Notes: generated by a model from the letters alone, not told the origin. Counted from the first letter of the stretch, positions 41,533 to 51,060 are shown. The stretch is 54,448 nucleotides of DNA from Victivallis vadensis (GCA_945883805.1 CAMCYE010000010.1:1-54448); one strand, 5' to 3'. Translations and numbers: made by a program.

Positions 41533-44181
41533 TTATTTTTTTATTTCCACGAGCAGTGCCTTTGCCGGATCATCTACGAAAAAGCCGTCCAGCTCAGGGC
41601 TCTGTTGGATAAAACCAGACGCATTATCCAGCATTTTTATTTTCCACCAGCCTGCGGGAAGACGGGTTGCGGCACGGTCTATTTTGAACACTGCATAACC
41701 TGCTCCTTTTGCCGCCACTGTCCCGTCCGGCGCAATCAGCTCGGCCTTTGTCGTCTGGACGTAGAAGTTAATATACATGGTGAAGGAGGTAGTTCTTTCC
41801 GGAACATAAAAATAAAACGGAGTGGCCGCCTTCCCCTGGTCGGTCACATACAGACCGCGCTTGTCAAGCCGTCTCCCGAAAGCGTACCGCACCAGCGTGG
41901 ACTGGCTCACTGTCCAGCTTGAACCGGATCCTTTAGTGGCTAGGGGCATATAGGCCACACAGTATATCCCGCCCTTTTTCACAGGGAAACTGATTTGTCC
42001 CTTACGGGCTATGGCTGTTACTATTTTCTTCCCGGTTTCGTCAAAGACGTGGTAATAGCCGATTTCGGGCAGATATTCGCGACCGGTTTCCTTGTTGATT
42101 GCAAGCCGGTACCGGAGTTGCAACGTCGCTTCGCCGTCGGCATCCGCGAGACAGGCGATCTCCATTCCGCCGCCCAGAAAAGTCTCTGTACGCGGTTCGG
42201 TATTGGGCAACGCATCAGCAGCCATGACCTGGAGCGGCTTCCATTCACGGGTCAGAGGCAGGGCTTCCGGAGGGGTATCAACCAGTCCGCGCAACTGACC
42301 GCCGGGATAACCTGAATCAACCAGGCGCTGATAATCTGCGGATGACAGATAAAGCGGCGATTGCCTGTCTTCCTCCACCATTCCCATGGCCACCAGATGA
42401 TAGCAGAGTATCTTCAAATTGTTTTCCAGTATAGAAAAGCGCCAGCGTTCCCCGGGTGTCTGGACTCCGGCGGCAGCCTCGCGAAAGCAGGATTCATACT
42501 CTGTCCAGTGTGCGGCATACACGGCCTGCATCATTTCCGGACTCATGTTGTGCCCTATATTCCCCTTCATGGCGGTAACGAACTGCCGCATGTAGGTGTC
42601 GGACAACCGATATATTTTTTCCACTCCACCGCCGCCCGCGCCATACGCCCTGCTGCAGAATTCTCCCAACAACGCCGAGGGATCCCCGTCCGGTTTCCAG
42701 AGCATTTGCGACATGACCCAATTGTAAGGGGCGTTGGCCCCCATCGGATTGCTGTAAAAATATGCGCCGATGTAACCCCTGTCCGACAATCGGCGAAACG
42801 TTGATTTCATCACCTCTGGATACGGTGACATGGGAGCCCCTGCCCATTGCCGGATCCAGAAATCCAGGCCGTAATAAAGCTGTTTTTGAAACACTGCATC
42901 CCATGAGTCTATCCAGCGTTCCCAGTTTTTATTGACCGGTTCGTACAGGCGGACTGGACCGTAAGCCGTATGCTGCGGCGCCATTCCCACGAGAAAATTG
43001 TCGGGAAACCGCGATGGTTTTTCACCCTGTGGAACGAATTCGTAATTCTGATAACACAGCCCGTTGACATATATGTCCGGCGCCAGCGCCTTGACCTTCT
43101 CGGCTGTTTTGCGATAAAAATCCAGGACGAGCGGAGTCCAACTCTTTTCGTTTGCGTCGCCTCTCGCGCATATCCCCTTCTCTTCAGGAGTCAGAATGTA
43201 CACACGTTTCTGACAGTCCGGACAAGAACAGACAGGTCCGCCATCGGATGGGCCTACGCACCATATGTGGCGCAGAGGATGGGCACGGTAAAGTTTTAAG
43301 ACCCGAAGGGCAACGTCTTCGGGGAGAGCGGGACTGGACAGGCATACCATCAGGTTGCTAGTTGTCGGCGCCATGCGTTTCCCATTGCGGGACATGGAAA
43401 ATAAATCAGGGGTTTTGTCAAACGTTTTCATGCGGTCATCCAACACTGCGGCATCATCCGCGCCCGCATCAGGATAAAGGAAATCCCAGCCGTGATCGGT
43501 GACATCGAGCTTCCACTGGGAATTCAGTGTCCGGTTGCGCCGGGCATAATCGTACGATTCTACAGCGTTGCCGCCTCCGGCGAAAAAATTCCGGTATTTG
43601 AATTTCGGGGCAAAGGAAATGTCCAGGCGGCTGACTGTGAGGTCTGGGTTTTTCGGGGGAAAATATGTCCCGAGTCCGCACGGCAACAGCCAGCGGATTC
43701 CGATGACGGTTTGGAGGAATTCGTACGTTCCATACAGGGTTCCCAAACTCAAACCGTCGGTCGTCGTCGGTCCATCGCCTGCGAGATCACGTCCGACGAT
43801 GAACAGATTACCGCCGGAGTTAAGAATCCTGAAACCCTCATAAGGCATTTCAACTGCTTTGATCCCGGCTGCACGGGCTTCCGGGCTGTCGCCCAACGCT
43901 ATCATGGGAGAGACGGGTTGACGGACAATGTCCAGCTTGCGTCCGATCACTTCCGCCAAATGCAGCTGCAATTCTTCCGCCGCCTTTTTCACGCTGGGAG
44001 CTGTGCCGTCAGGCAGATAGATCACGCAGTCCCGAAGTTTGGTCTCAAGCGCCGACTGTTTTTTTACCGGTGTTACTTTTGTGGCGGTGTTATCACTTGC
44101 GCAGAGGGCATTAAAGCCAGACAGACCGATGACGGCGGAGAATATCCAGCATCCGGCGAAACGAATCAATTCTGTTTTCAT
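41533..44181 (-). CDS. DUF4838 protein 3 without CBM9 tail
   Basis: The 882-residue secreted paralogue has a signal peptide almost like that of DUF4838-4 (MKTELIRFAG, ending NALCA). The core motif reads VGPSDGGPVCSCPDC with Cys318, Cys320 and Cys323. The C-terminal 200 residues are beta-rich but not CBM9-like (FYFYVPERTTSFTMYINFYV; ATRLPAGWWKIKMLDNASG) and could be another jelly-roll binding module. AGGGAG precedes the ATG. It is the last gene of the right arm. Confidence 0.8.
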   Translation of the reverse strand: MKTELIRFAGCWIFSAVIGLSGFNALCASDNTATKVTPVKKQSALETKLRDCVIYLPDGTAPSVKKAAEELQLHLAEVIGRKLDIVRQPVSPMIALGDSPEARAAGIKAVEMPYEGFRILNSGGNLFIVGRDLAGDGPTTTDGLSLGTLYGTYEFLQTVIGIRWLLPCGLGTYFPPKNPDLTVSRLDISFAPKFKYRNFFAGGGNAVESYDYARRNRTLNSQWKLDVTDHGWDFLYPDAGADDAAVLDDRMKTFDKTPDLFSMSRNGKRMAPTTSNLMVCLSSPALPEDVALRVLKLYRAHPLRHIWCVGPSDGGPVCSCPDCQKRVYILTPEEKGICARGDANEKSWTPLVLDFYRKTAEKVKALAPDIYVNGLCYQNYEFVPQGEKPSRFPDNFLVGMAPQHTAYGPVRLYEPVNKNWERWIDSWDAVFQKQLYYGLDFWIRQWAGAPMSPYPEVMKSTFRRLSDRGYIGAYFYSNPMGANAPYNWVMSQMLWKPDGDPSALLGEFCSRAYGAGGGGVEKIYRLSDTYMRQFVTAMKGNIGHNMSPEMMQAVYAAHWTEYESCFREAAAGVQTPGERWRFSILENNLKILCYHLVAMGMVEEDRQSPLYLSSADYQRLVDSGYPGGQLRGLVDTPPEALPLTREWKPLQVMAADALPNTEPRTETFLGGGMEIACLADADGEATLQLRYRLAINKETGREYLPEIGYYHVFDETGKKIVTAIARKGQISFPVKKGGIYCVAYMPLATKGSGSSWTVSQSTLVRYAFGRRLDKRGLYVTDQGKAATPFYFYVPERTTSFTMYINFYVQTTKAELIAPDGTVAAKGAGYAVFKIDRAATRLPAGWWKIKMLDNASGFIQQSPELDGFFVDDPAKALLVEIKK

Positions 44182-44220
44182 GACACAACTCCCTATGTTT
44201 TTATTTTTTTTTAAAGCTGC

Positions 44221-45390
44221 TTAAATATTTGCTGGAACTTTTATGATCTTGTTTTTTTCGCACGATTTTTCAGCGGCAAGTCCGAGCCTGACTCCGATGA
44301 TCGCCTCGGACGGGCGGCATGCCGGACTTTTTTCACCTCTTGCAAAAGCCAGAAAATCGGAGAGCACAAATTTATCCCCGCCCCCGTGTCCATCTGTGGA
44401 ATCGCTTACAGTAATCTTCTCTTCGGAAGACGGATCGCGGCGACGGATTATTATCTCCTGACTGGAAAGATCCCCGTCTATGGTGGCCTTAGTCCCGGAG
44501 ACCCTTATCCTCCTGTTTGTAAATCCGGAGACCACATTGACAGTGTACGTCGCGAAAAGCCCATTCTTAAATTTAATAGTTGCAATGCCATGGTCGAAGG
44601 TGTCCTTGTCGGAATTATAAAGGCACAGGTCCGGACGCTGCATTCCATCCGGCAGGGCGCTATTTACCTGGGCAAGCCATTCCTTGGGGACTTTTTTCTC
44701 GTCAAAGGCGTCGAAGCATTCCGGCAAAAGGGAACATTCTCCGCAAAATTCAGGGGCGTCGCCACGCTTCTTGTAATATGAAAGGGCTGAAAACGCAGCG
44801 ACTGATTCCGCTTCTCTTCCGGCAAACCATTGGATGATGTCGAAATCATGACAGGCTTTTGTTATCCAGAGGCCGCCGCCGAATTTCTTTAAACGGTTCC
44901 ATCTTCTGAAATAAGTGCGTCCGCCGTCGTAAAACTCGTCCGCCTGTATTGTAAGGACATCGCCCGCCACACCGTCATCGAGGAGTGACTTGATTTTCCT
45001 GTAAACGGGCGCATGCCTGAGATTATGCCCCACATACGTCTTGCCTCCGGCCTCCCTGTCGGCGGCAATGATGAGCCTGCATTTCCTTTCAGTGATATCC
45101 AGGGGCTTTTCAACGAACACATATTTACCGGCCTTCAGCGCGGGAACGGCAATCCCGGCATGGGCGTAATCGGAAGTAAAAATCATAACTGCGTCAAACT
45201 CTGATTCCTTCAGACATTTCCTGAACGATGTGTAACGCCTGACGCCCTCCAGCCCGTACTTGTCGGACATATATTTGATCCTGGAAGGATACTTGTCGCA
45301 CAATGCCGTTATTTCACAATCCTCCCTGGCCTTGAGATCTCCCAGAAACGCCGTAGCCCTGATCGCCATTCCGACAACTGCTATTTTCAT
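44221..45390 (-). CDS. Gfo/Idh/MocA-family oxidoreductase B
   Basis: The 389-residue protein starts at ATG 45390 with GGAGG in front; a longer open frame precedes it. The N-terminal Rossmann fold begins KIAVVGMAIRATAFLGDL, with EKP in YVFVEKPLDITE. A four-Cys-type insertion (FCGECSLLPECFDAFDEKKV) has Cys residues spaced like a small metal site, which is uncommon in the family. It would oxidise a sugar or sugar derivative. It lies 19 nt downstream of DUF4838-4. Confidence 0.82.
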   Translation of the reverse strand: MKIAVVGMAIRATAFLGDLKAREDCEITALCDKYPSRIKYMSDKYGLEGVRRYTSFRKCLKESEFDAVMIFTSDYAHAGIAVPALKAGKYVFVEKPLDITERKCRLIIAADREAGGKTYVGHNLRHAPVYRKIKSLLDDGVAGDVLTIQADEFYDGGRTYFRRWNRLKKFGGGLWITKACHDFDIIQWFAGREAESVAAFSALSYYKKRGDAPEFCGECSLLPECFDAFDEKKVPKEWLAQVNSALPDGMQRPDLCLYNSDKDTFDHGIATIKFKNGLFATYTVNVVSGFTNRRIRVSGTKATIDGDLSSQEIIIRRRDPSSEEKITVSDSTDGHGGGDKFVLSDFLAFARGEKSPACRPSEAIIGVRLGLAAEKSCEKNKIIKVPANI

Positions 45391-45409
45391 TGATATTCCT
45401 CCACTTCGG

Positions 45410-47917
45410 CTACTTTGTCCCGAACTGCAATTCTCCGAAAGCCCGCTCATCGCCGAGCTGCTCTTCCACACGCGACCAGGCGCTCATCTCGTATCCGGTC
45501 CCCCTTCTGCCCCTGACAAAATTCCCCTGCAGAACCGTCCCAGCGGAAGGTGGGGAAATCCCCAGCTCGCGGAACGGAACCGACATCTCGACAGTCCATC
45601 CCTTTTCACCCACAACGGCGACGGTCTTCACGTTGGCCGTTTCGGGCGTCACATTGACAACGCCTTTCGAATTGACCGCCACCTGCGCGACCTTTCCTCC
45701 GGCAGGCTTGAGCAGCACAGCCACATAGTCGTCGGCAAACAGGCCTCCGTTATTTCTGGCACTGCAATTTGCGCGGAGCTTGCCGGTATTTTCTTCGTCA
45801 CAGGTGAACGCTACATAGATATTATCCGAATCATACGTAATCCGCACCGTCGTTTGCTGTTTCGCGGAATCACGTCGGACGCCACTGGCACGGAACTGTC
45901 CGGCCACGGCGGCGCCTGTCCAGGCTGCATCGGCGCAATTGCCGTCAATTACCGGCGCCGCAGTTCCGTCCGGCAGCTGGGTAAGATTAATTGGTCTGTG
46001 TTCCGGAGACCACAGTACGGTCTGCCAGTTTTGCTTGACATATATGGAAAAGTCTCCTCGGATCGCCATGGAGCCCGTCCGTTCCGCCATGAACTTCTCG
46101 AAGTCCTCGTCTGAACGGTAGAGTACGGAATCCTTCCGCTCCTTTATCAGCCCGGCATGCAGCATGTTCCAATTGAACACCACAAGATTTTCGCCGAACA
46201 TTTCCAGTCTTTTGCGCTGGGGCTCCGTCTTGACCTGCGTCAGGGCTTTGACATAGAGCTGTTCCATCTCCTCGTAGATCGGCGCATAAACTTTCAGTGC
46301 CGAGTCGTACCAGATTTCGTGATCCGTCTGCGGTTCTTTGATGATATACTTCTTCAGGGAGTCTTCCACAAGGCTGTATATCTTGTCTATGGAAGGTGCG
46401 GCCGGACCGTAAGCTCGCTCCAAATATTCCCGATAAAGCGCATCCACATCCGCTTTATTGTTCCACATCAGTTTTGCCGCCAGATAATTGTTGGCGCCGC
46501 CATAGCCCCAAGGGTGTCCGGCTCCCGCAATTGACTTGAGCGACTTGCCGAACGCCGGATAAATCGTCTTCATGAGCGGTATTCCCGGCGGCAAAGGAGC
46601 GCCAAACGGGTTGCGCATCCACAGTGAATAATCGGTCCATCCCAGCCGCGGTGCGATTTTTGACCATTCCTTTATCAGGCGCTGCACCCGCTCAAGCCTG
46701 TCAGGTCTGTACAGCTTGTATCCGTAATCATCCGTGCTCCCGATTTGTAGATGTACATTTGGTTCAACCTTGACGGGCTCATACGGCGGAAACAGATATT
46801 CGGAATAGACCCATCCTCCCACGACATGCTCCGGATACTTGGCGGCAACAGCGCGCCCCACTTCGTTGTAGAACTTGAGGACTAGGGGAGTCACAGAATA
46901 ACGGTAAGGTCCGAATGTGCCCCAGGCTCCGCTGATGTCGGTGAGCCGATATTTCAGACATTCGGGGCAGACACACCATCTTCCACCGTCTGAAGGGCCA
47001 ATGCTTACGCCCTGCCGCTGCGGCTCTTTTGCGATCGTATCCAGGACGCTTTCTGAAAATGCCTTCACCAGTCCCGGATTGCTCAGGCACAGCTTGTGCT
47101 CATCGCTTCCGGAACTGTCCATTTTTCTCGTCCCCATGGGTTTCTCACGGGTGCCGTCTGGAAGCATAGGCATGTATTCAGGATGTTCCATGAGAACCGC
47201 CGTGCCTGGATGCTGACCAAAACTGTGTCCGTACTCGGGCTTCATGCTTGTACCGATTTTATTGCGCTGGAACCAATAATTAATACGATTATCTGGATTG
47301 CCACCGGGCAGATCGCCGATACTGCGGCTTGTGGCTGAAGGCGACTCCGAAACATCAAGCGCCGAGACTGTAAGCCCGCCTGAATGCGCGGGAATATCCT
47401 CTCCCCACTCTCCAGGCATGAGCCAACGCGCACCTACAATCCGTTCTAAGAACTCGTAGGCTCCGTACAGGGTGCCAATACTTTCACAATCCGCCCATTT
47501 TTTCCGGTTGTCCGGCCAGTCCTGCCCAATAATGAAGATGTTTTCTCCACGCGTCACGATCCGGAATCCTTCATCGGGAATGCCCTCTGAGGAAAATCCA
47601 GATTCCCGCGAAACGGCATTGTCGCCCAGGCAGATCATGGGATTTTTCGGCTCGGCCAGAATCGGCAATGTGGCACCTGTTGAGATTCTGATCACACGCT
47701 GCATTTCGGTAGCCGCCCTCTTGACGCAGGAGGGGGCTTTTCCGTCATAATATATCCCATAGGCCGATTGCCCGTCTTTGACTAGCACCAGGGACGATTC
47801 CGGTTTTGCTTTTTCCGGCGTATCAGCTTTGGCGGCCTTTACGGCGTCAATCCCCGACAATCCGATGATGGCGGCGAAGATTCCGCACACAGCTAAACGA
47901 ATCGATTCTGTTTTCAT
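45410..47917 (-). CDS. DUF4838 protein 4 with CBM9-like C-terminus
   Basis: The 835-residue paralogue has a signal peptide (MKTESIRLAVCGIFAAIIGL). The core motif is IGPSDGGRWCVCPEC with Cys315, Cys317 and Cys320. The C-terminal domain, from DGNCADAAWTGA through VAFTCDEENTG and WTVEMSVPFRELGI, is a clear CBM9-like fold. AAGGAG precedes the ATG. It heads a run with oxidoreductase B and DUF4838-3. It is secreted or periplasmic. Confidence 0.82.
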   Translation of the reverse strand: MKTESIRLAVCGIFAAIIGLSGIDAVKAAKADTPEKAKPESSLVLVKDGQSAYGIYYDGKAPSCVKRAATEMQRVIRISTGATLPILAEPKNPMICLGDNAVSRESGFSSEGIPDEGFRIVTRGENIFIIGQDWPDNRKKWADCESIGTLYGAYEFLERIVGARWLMPGEWGEDIPAHSGGLTVSALDVSESPSATSRSIGDLPGGNPDNRINYWFQRNKIGTSMKPEYGHSFGQHPGTAVLMEHPEYMPMLPDGTREKPMGTRKMDSSGSDEHKLCLSNPGLVKAFSESVLDTIAKEPQRQGVSIGPSDGGRWCVCPECLKYRLTDISGAWGTFGPYRYSVTPLVLKFYNEVGRAVAAKYPEHVVGGWVYSEYLFPPYEPVKVEPNVHLQIGSTDDYGYKLYRPDRLERVQRLIKEWSKIAPRLGWTDYSLWMRNPFGAPLPPGIPLMKTIYPAFGKSLKSIAGAGHPWGYGGANNYLAAKLMWNNKADVDALYREYLERAYGPAAPSIDKIYSLVEDSLKKYIIKEPQTDHEIWYDSALKVYAPIYEEMEQLYVKALTQVKTEPQRKRLEMFGENLVVFNWNMLHAGLIKERKDSVLYRSDEDFEKFMAERTGSMAIRGDFSIYVKQNWQTVLWSPEHRPINLTQLPDGTAAPVIDGNCADAAWTGAAVAGQFRASGVRRDSAKQQTTVRITYDSDNIYVAFTCDEENTGKLRANCSARNNGGLFADDYVAVLLKPAGGKVAQVAVNSKGVVNVTPETANVKTVAVVGEKGWTVEMSVPFRELGISPPSAGTVLQGNFVRGRRGTGYEMSAWSRVEEQLGDERAFGELQFGTK

Positions 47918-48013
47918 ACAACTCCTTGGGTTAATTAAATATCATCGTTTTTCTTTTCGATAATCCTGGTGGATATTAAATCCTGATCAACTATTTTTTC
48001 TTGTTCCATTGCT

Positions 48014-48970
48014 TCATCCCTTTACTATATTCTTCGGTTTTCCTTCAATGAATGACCGGACATTATCTGTCGCAATCTTCATCAGCCTTTCCCTTGCCGC
48101 TCGCGTAGCCCAGGAAATGTGAGGCGTGATGAAACAGTTCTTTGCGGATAAAAGAGGGTTGTCCGGCTTAGGCGGTTCCGCAGACAGGACATCAAGTCCT
48201 GCACCGGAAATTATCCCGGAGTTGAGGGCGTCGGCAAGCGCTTTCTCGTCAACGAGCAGACCGCGGCTCGTGTTGATCAGGAATGCACTCGGCTTCATGG
48301 CGGAAAGCCTCTGCGTATTCATAAAACCCTTATTGTCATCTGTCAGCGGGCAATGAAGACTGACAATGTCGCTTCCGCGTAAAAGAGTATCCAATTCTGT
48401 CATTGTCACAGCTGTGAAGGGAGAGGTTTTCATTGATTTACCGGATGCCAGAACTTTCATGCCGAATCCCTGTGCGATTTTCGCAACCGCCTGTCCGATA
48501 CGACCGAATCCTACGATTCCGATGGTGAGACCTTCCAGTTCGACAAGCTGATGATCCCAGTAGCAGAAATCCTGCGATTTGCACCAGCGTCCGCTTCGGA
48601 CAGTTTCAGAATGATGTCCGACCCGATTGGCAAGTTCGAGAATAATTGCAAACGTCATCTGAGCAACTGAGGCGGTTCCATAAGCCGGAACATTTGTCAC
48701 GGCGATTCCGCGTTTGCACGCCGCTGCGACATCCACAACATTATAGCCTGTCGCAAGAACTCCTATATAGCGGAGCTTGTCGAGGGAATTGATGATCCTG
48801 CCGTCAAGTACCGTCTTGTTTGTGAGGACTATTTCCGCATCTTTCGCGCGTTCAATAATCTGGCTGGCGGGTGTCCGCTCGTAAATTTCGCATCTGCCCA
48901 GCAATTCAAGTTTGTCCCAGGACAGATCCCCTGGATTCAAAGTGTATCCGTCAAGAACGACTATTTTCAT
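48014..48970 (-). CDS. D-2-hydroxyacid dehydrogenase
   Basis: The 318-residue NAD-dependent enzyme has the dinucleotide site GIVGFGRIGQAVAK, catalytic Arg in INTSRGLLVDE, Glu in DVLSAEPPKPDNPL and His in ITPHISWATRAARERL. It resembles hydroxypyruvate/glycerate dehydrogenases. It would reduce a 2-keto acid or oxidise a D-2-hydroxy acid made by the aldolases. Its ATG overlaps the stop of the secreted protein upstream (ATGA). Confidence 0.87.
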   Translation of the reverse strand: MKIVVLDGYTLNPGDLSWDKLELLGRCEIYERTPASQIIERAKDAEIVLTNKTVLDGRIINSLDKLRYIGVLATGYNVVDVAAACKRGIAVTNVPAYGTASVAQMTFAIILELANRVGHHSETVRSGRWCKSQDFCYWDHQLVELEGLTIGIVGFGRIGQAVAKIAQGFGMKVLASGKSMKTSPFTAVTMTELDTLLRGSDIVSLHCPLTDDNKGFMNTQRLSAMKPSAFLINTSRGLLVDEKALADALNSGIISGAGLDVLSAEPPKPDNPLLSAKNCFITPHISWATRAARERLMKIATDNVRSFIEGKPKNIVKG

Positions 48971-49878
48971 CGTACCCCCGCGGGCGTATTTGTCGAAATG
49001 CCCCTTACCTCGAGAGACTTCAGGTATTCCAACGCGTCCCGGTTCGACTTTTCAAACGAGAAGTCATAGATGAGCAGATGCATCTCCTTAATCTCTGGGC
49101 CGTATGTGAAATAGGCATCGGAATGATAATAGGACATGGCCACCTCGGCTGTCTTTACCTCCGCCGGATTGTAGAATAGAGCACATCCTCCTCCAGCCTT
49201 CCTAGTGTCGTTGACGGGCGTACCAAGGTCGTAAACGGCATCATGCAGGAAAACCCAGCGCTCGTCCCCTTCAAGCTTGGCAGTAAATGCCTTTTGACCA
49301 GGCTGTAATACCTGTGTCCGGCGCACAGTGGAAATGGCGCGGGTCAGTTTGTCTTTCGGTTCATCTGTGCTGGGAAAGCATTCCATGCCGATGCGTGTCT
49401 CCTTCAGCGGCTGACGTGGCTCGACACGGACTGTCAGCAATACCTTGTCGTCCCCGTCACGCAATGTCATTAGGAGCGTCACTTTCGCCTGCACCCCTTC
49501 CTGTACCGCCTCAAGGCGAGCTTCAGCCGCATTACCTGTGACGGTGAGCTTCGTTTTCTCCTCAAACCCTTTTTTTAACGCCTTGCCTGTATATTGAAAA
49601 TAACGTTCATCGTTGACCCATATGTTGCAGAGTTCGTTCATTTTCCAGTTCATCTGCACTGGTAGTGGCATGCCGATGGATGCGCCGTTGCACCTGAAAG
49701 CAAAGATCCGGCGTCCGGTGTCCACGGTGATCTCGCGTACAACGCACATCTCTCCGCCGCTCCTGAACTCCATGTAACCGGTATCTTTGACTTTCACTTC
49801 CGCCAGAGCAACTGAAGAGTAAACCAGCAATGCAAGCAGGAGACAGACGTATGACATAGACTTCGTATTGCGGCTCAT
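48967..49878 (-). CDS. Secreted protein of unknown family
   Basis: The 303-residue protein has a signal peptide (SYVCLLLALLVYSSVALA) and a beta-sandwich-like mature part (TGYMEFRSGGEMCVVREITV; LLMTLRDGDDKVLLTVRVEP; RWVFLHDAVYDLGTPVNDT). No family is recognised. The fold could be a galactose-mutarotase-like or glycoside-binding sheet, by look only. AAGGAA precedes the ATG. It overlaps the dehydrogenase gene by 4 nt. Confidence 0.65.
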   Translation of the reverse strand: MSRNTKSMSYVCLLLALLVYSSVALAEVKVKDTGYMEFRSGGEMCVVREITVDTGRRIFAFRCNGASIGMPLPVQMNWKMNELCNIWVNDERYFQYTGKALKKGFEEKTKLTVTGNAAEARLEAVQEGVQAKVTLLMTLRDGDDKVLLTVRVEPRQPLKETRIGMECFPSTDEPKDKLTRAISTVRRTQVLQPGQKAFTAKLEGDERWVFLHDAVYDLGTPVNDTRKAGGGCALFYNPAEVKTAEVAMSYYHSDAYFTYGPEIKEMHLLIYDFSFEKSNRDALEYLKSLEVRGISTNTPAGVR

Positions 49879-49907
49879 GATTGTTCCTTTTTAGTTTCTA
49901 AATGAAG

Positions 49908-50008
49908 AAAACAACTCAAGAACATGCCTTACGGCATTGACTACAAACGAATTAGAGATATTGAGCATTTGTTCGTAGTTAAGCCCGTAAGGGCTGTTCT
50001 TTTGTTTT
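49908..50008. repeat. Long imperfect inverted repeat with hairpin in each arm
   Basis: Left arm AAGAACATGCCTTACGGCAT with ACTAC beyond, right arm its imperfect complement ending GGGCTGTTCTT. Each arm has its own small hairpin (TGCC-TTAC-GGCA and GCCC-GTAA-GGGC). It lies in the 180-nt gap between the RraA-like gene and the secreted protein, a MITE- or REP-like element without a partner transposase here. Confidence 0.7.
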
Positions 50009-50058
50009 ATGCATTTATTTGGATTTCCATAATTCGTGTTGCGGCCTTTGGTCTCTTA

Positions 50059-50790
50059 TTATTTTTTCCTGACCGTATATGAGTGCCCGCCAAAGATGGC
50101 GCGCAGTTCTGCGGCAGAGCTCGCCTTCTGCAAACGTCCAATCCGTTCATTCTCTTCTGCGCGAAGCTTGACAGACAGGTCAAGAACGGTTTCGAGTTTG
50201 TCCGCCGGAAACTTGCATGCGCCGTTCTCATCCATGTGAATCAATTCGCCCGGCGCGACATCCATGCCGCATACGGACACCGGCGTATTGACCGAATGCA
50301 CGGCCATGTCGCCATGACCAGGCGTAACACCTGTGAGCATATACTGAAAATGCATTGGCCTCACTTCATCTACGTCACGCGAAGGCCCGTTGGAGATCAG
50401 CCCGACACACCCCAGCGCCTTCATTGCCGAAACCATATTGCCTCCGGCGAGACCGACCTTTCCCGCGATCTCCGCCGGAAATTTCTGCTGCATGACAAGG
50501 ACAGTTGGCTTCGGCATTGCTTCCAGCGCATCCAGAACGTCCATGAAGCTCAACCGCGTATAACCGGGGGTGGGCAGACCAAAAACACAGGTCACGGCAT
50601 AACCGCAACGTGGCCCGAGATCAGGGTACATGCAGTGCAGCGTCTGGTCGGTGTACCAGTTTTCACTCCATGGGTTGTACAGGCCGAGGCAGAAAGGATG
50701 GGCGGGATAGGTGGCGACAACATTAGTAATTGACGGAGTATCGAATTTGCAAAGTTCTGCAATCATTTCATTTACCGTGAGCTTGGACAT
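50059..50790 (-). CDS. RraA-like family protein
   Basis: The 243-residue protein has the RraA/HMG-aldolase fold: GGNMVSAMKALGCVGLISNG, PSRDVDEV with the substrate Arg-Asp pair, and MDENGACKFPADKLETVLDL. Members include 4-carboxy-4-hydroxy-2-oxoadipate aldolases and RNase E regulators. In this locus an aldolase or decarboxylase role on a keto acid is more likely. AAAGGA precedes the ATG. It lies 293 nt downstream of the GH32/43-like gene; the gap is described in the next repeat entries. Confidence 0.83.
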   Translation of the reverse strand: MSKLTVNEMIAELCKFDTPSITNVVATYPAHPFCLGLYNPWSENWYTDQTLHCMYPDLGPRCGYAVTCVFGLPTPGYTRLSFMDVLDALEAMPKPTVLVMQQKFPAEIAGKVGLAGGNMVSAMKALGCVGLISNGPSRDVDEVRPMHFQYMLTGVTPGHGDMAVHSVNTPVSVCGMDVAPGELIHMDENGACKFPADKLETVLDLSVKLRAEENERIGRLQKASSAAELRAIFGGHSYTVRKK

Positions 50791-50901
50791 GGTATCCTTT
50801 TATTTTAAATTTATTTTTTTTAAGTTACATTTTTAAACGCATATAAAATTCAGTGTCGGAATGTTAATTTCGCAATTCACCTAAAATGAACCTGCAAAAA
50901 A

Positions 50902-51016
50902 ACACGCTAACAGCGTGAACTCCAAATTTTGGAGTCCAGCCTTTCTTGTCCGCCGTAGCATCTCAGCGAAGGAGGAAGGCTGTTCTTCAGACACGCTAAA
51001 GCCGTGAACTCCAACT
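50902..51016. repeat. Two direct copies of the RAYT-linked motif
   Basis: ACACGCTAACAGCGTGAACT at 50902 and ACACGCTAAAGCCGTGAACT at 50991 match the arms of the palindrome near the RAYT relic (16208-16313), but here in direct orientation with TGGAGTCC and TCCGCCGTAGC between. The rest of the 293-nt gap shows no gene. Confidence 0.75.
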
Positions 51017-51060
51017 AATTTCCTATTTACAATTCATTCCCTAAAACTTCCCCATTCCCC

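Noticed and set aside
45260..46114. Plus-strand frame of 284 codons opposite DUF4838-4
   Set aside because: Antisense shadow of a gene with clear domains and signal peptide.
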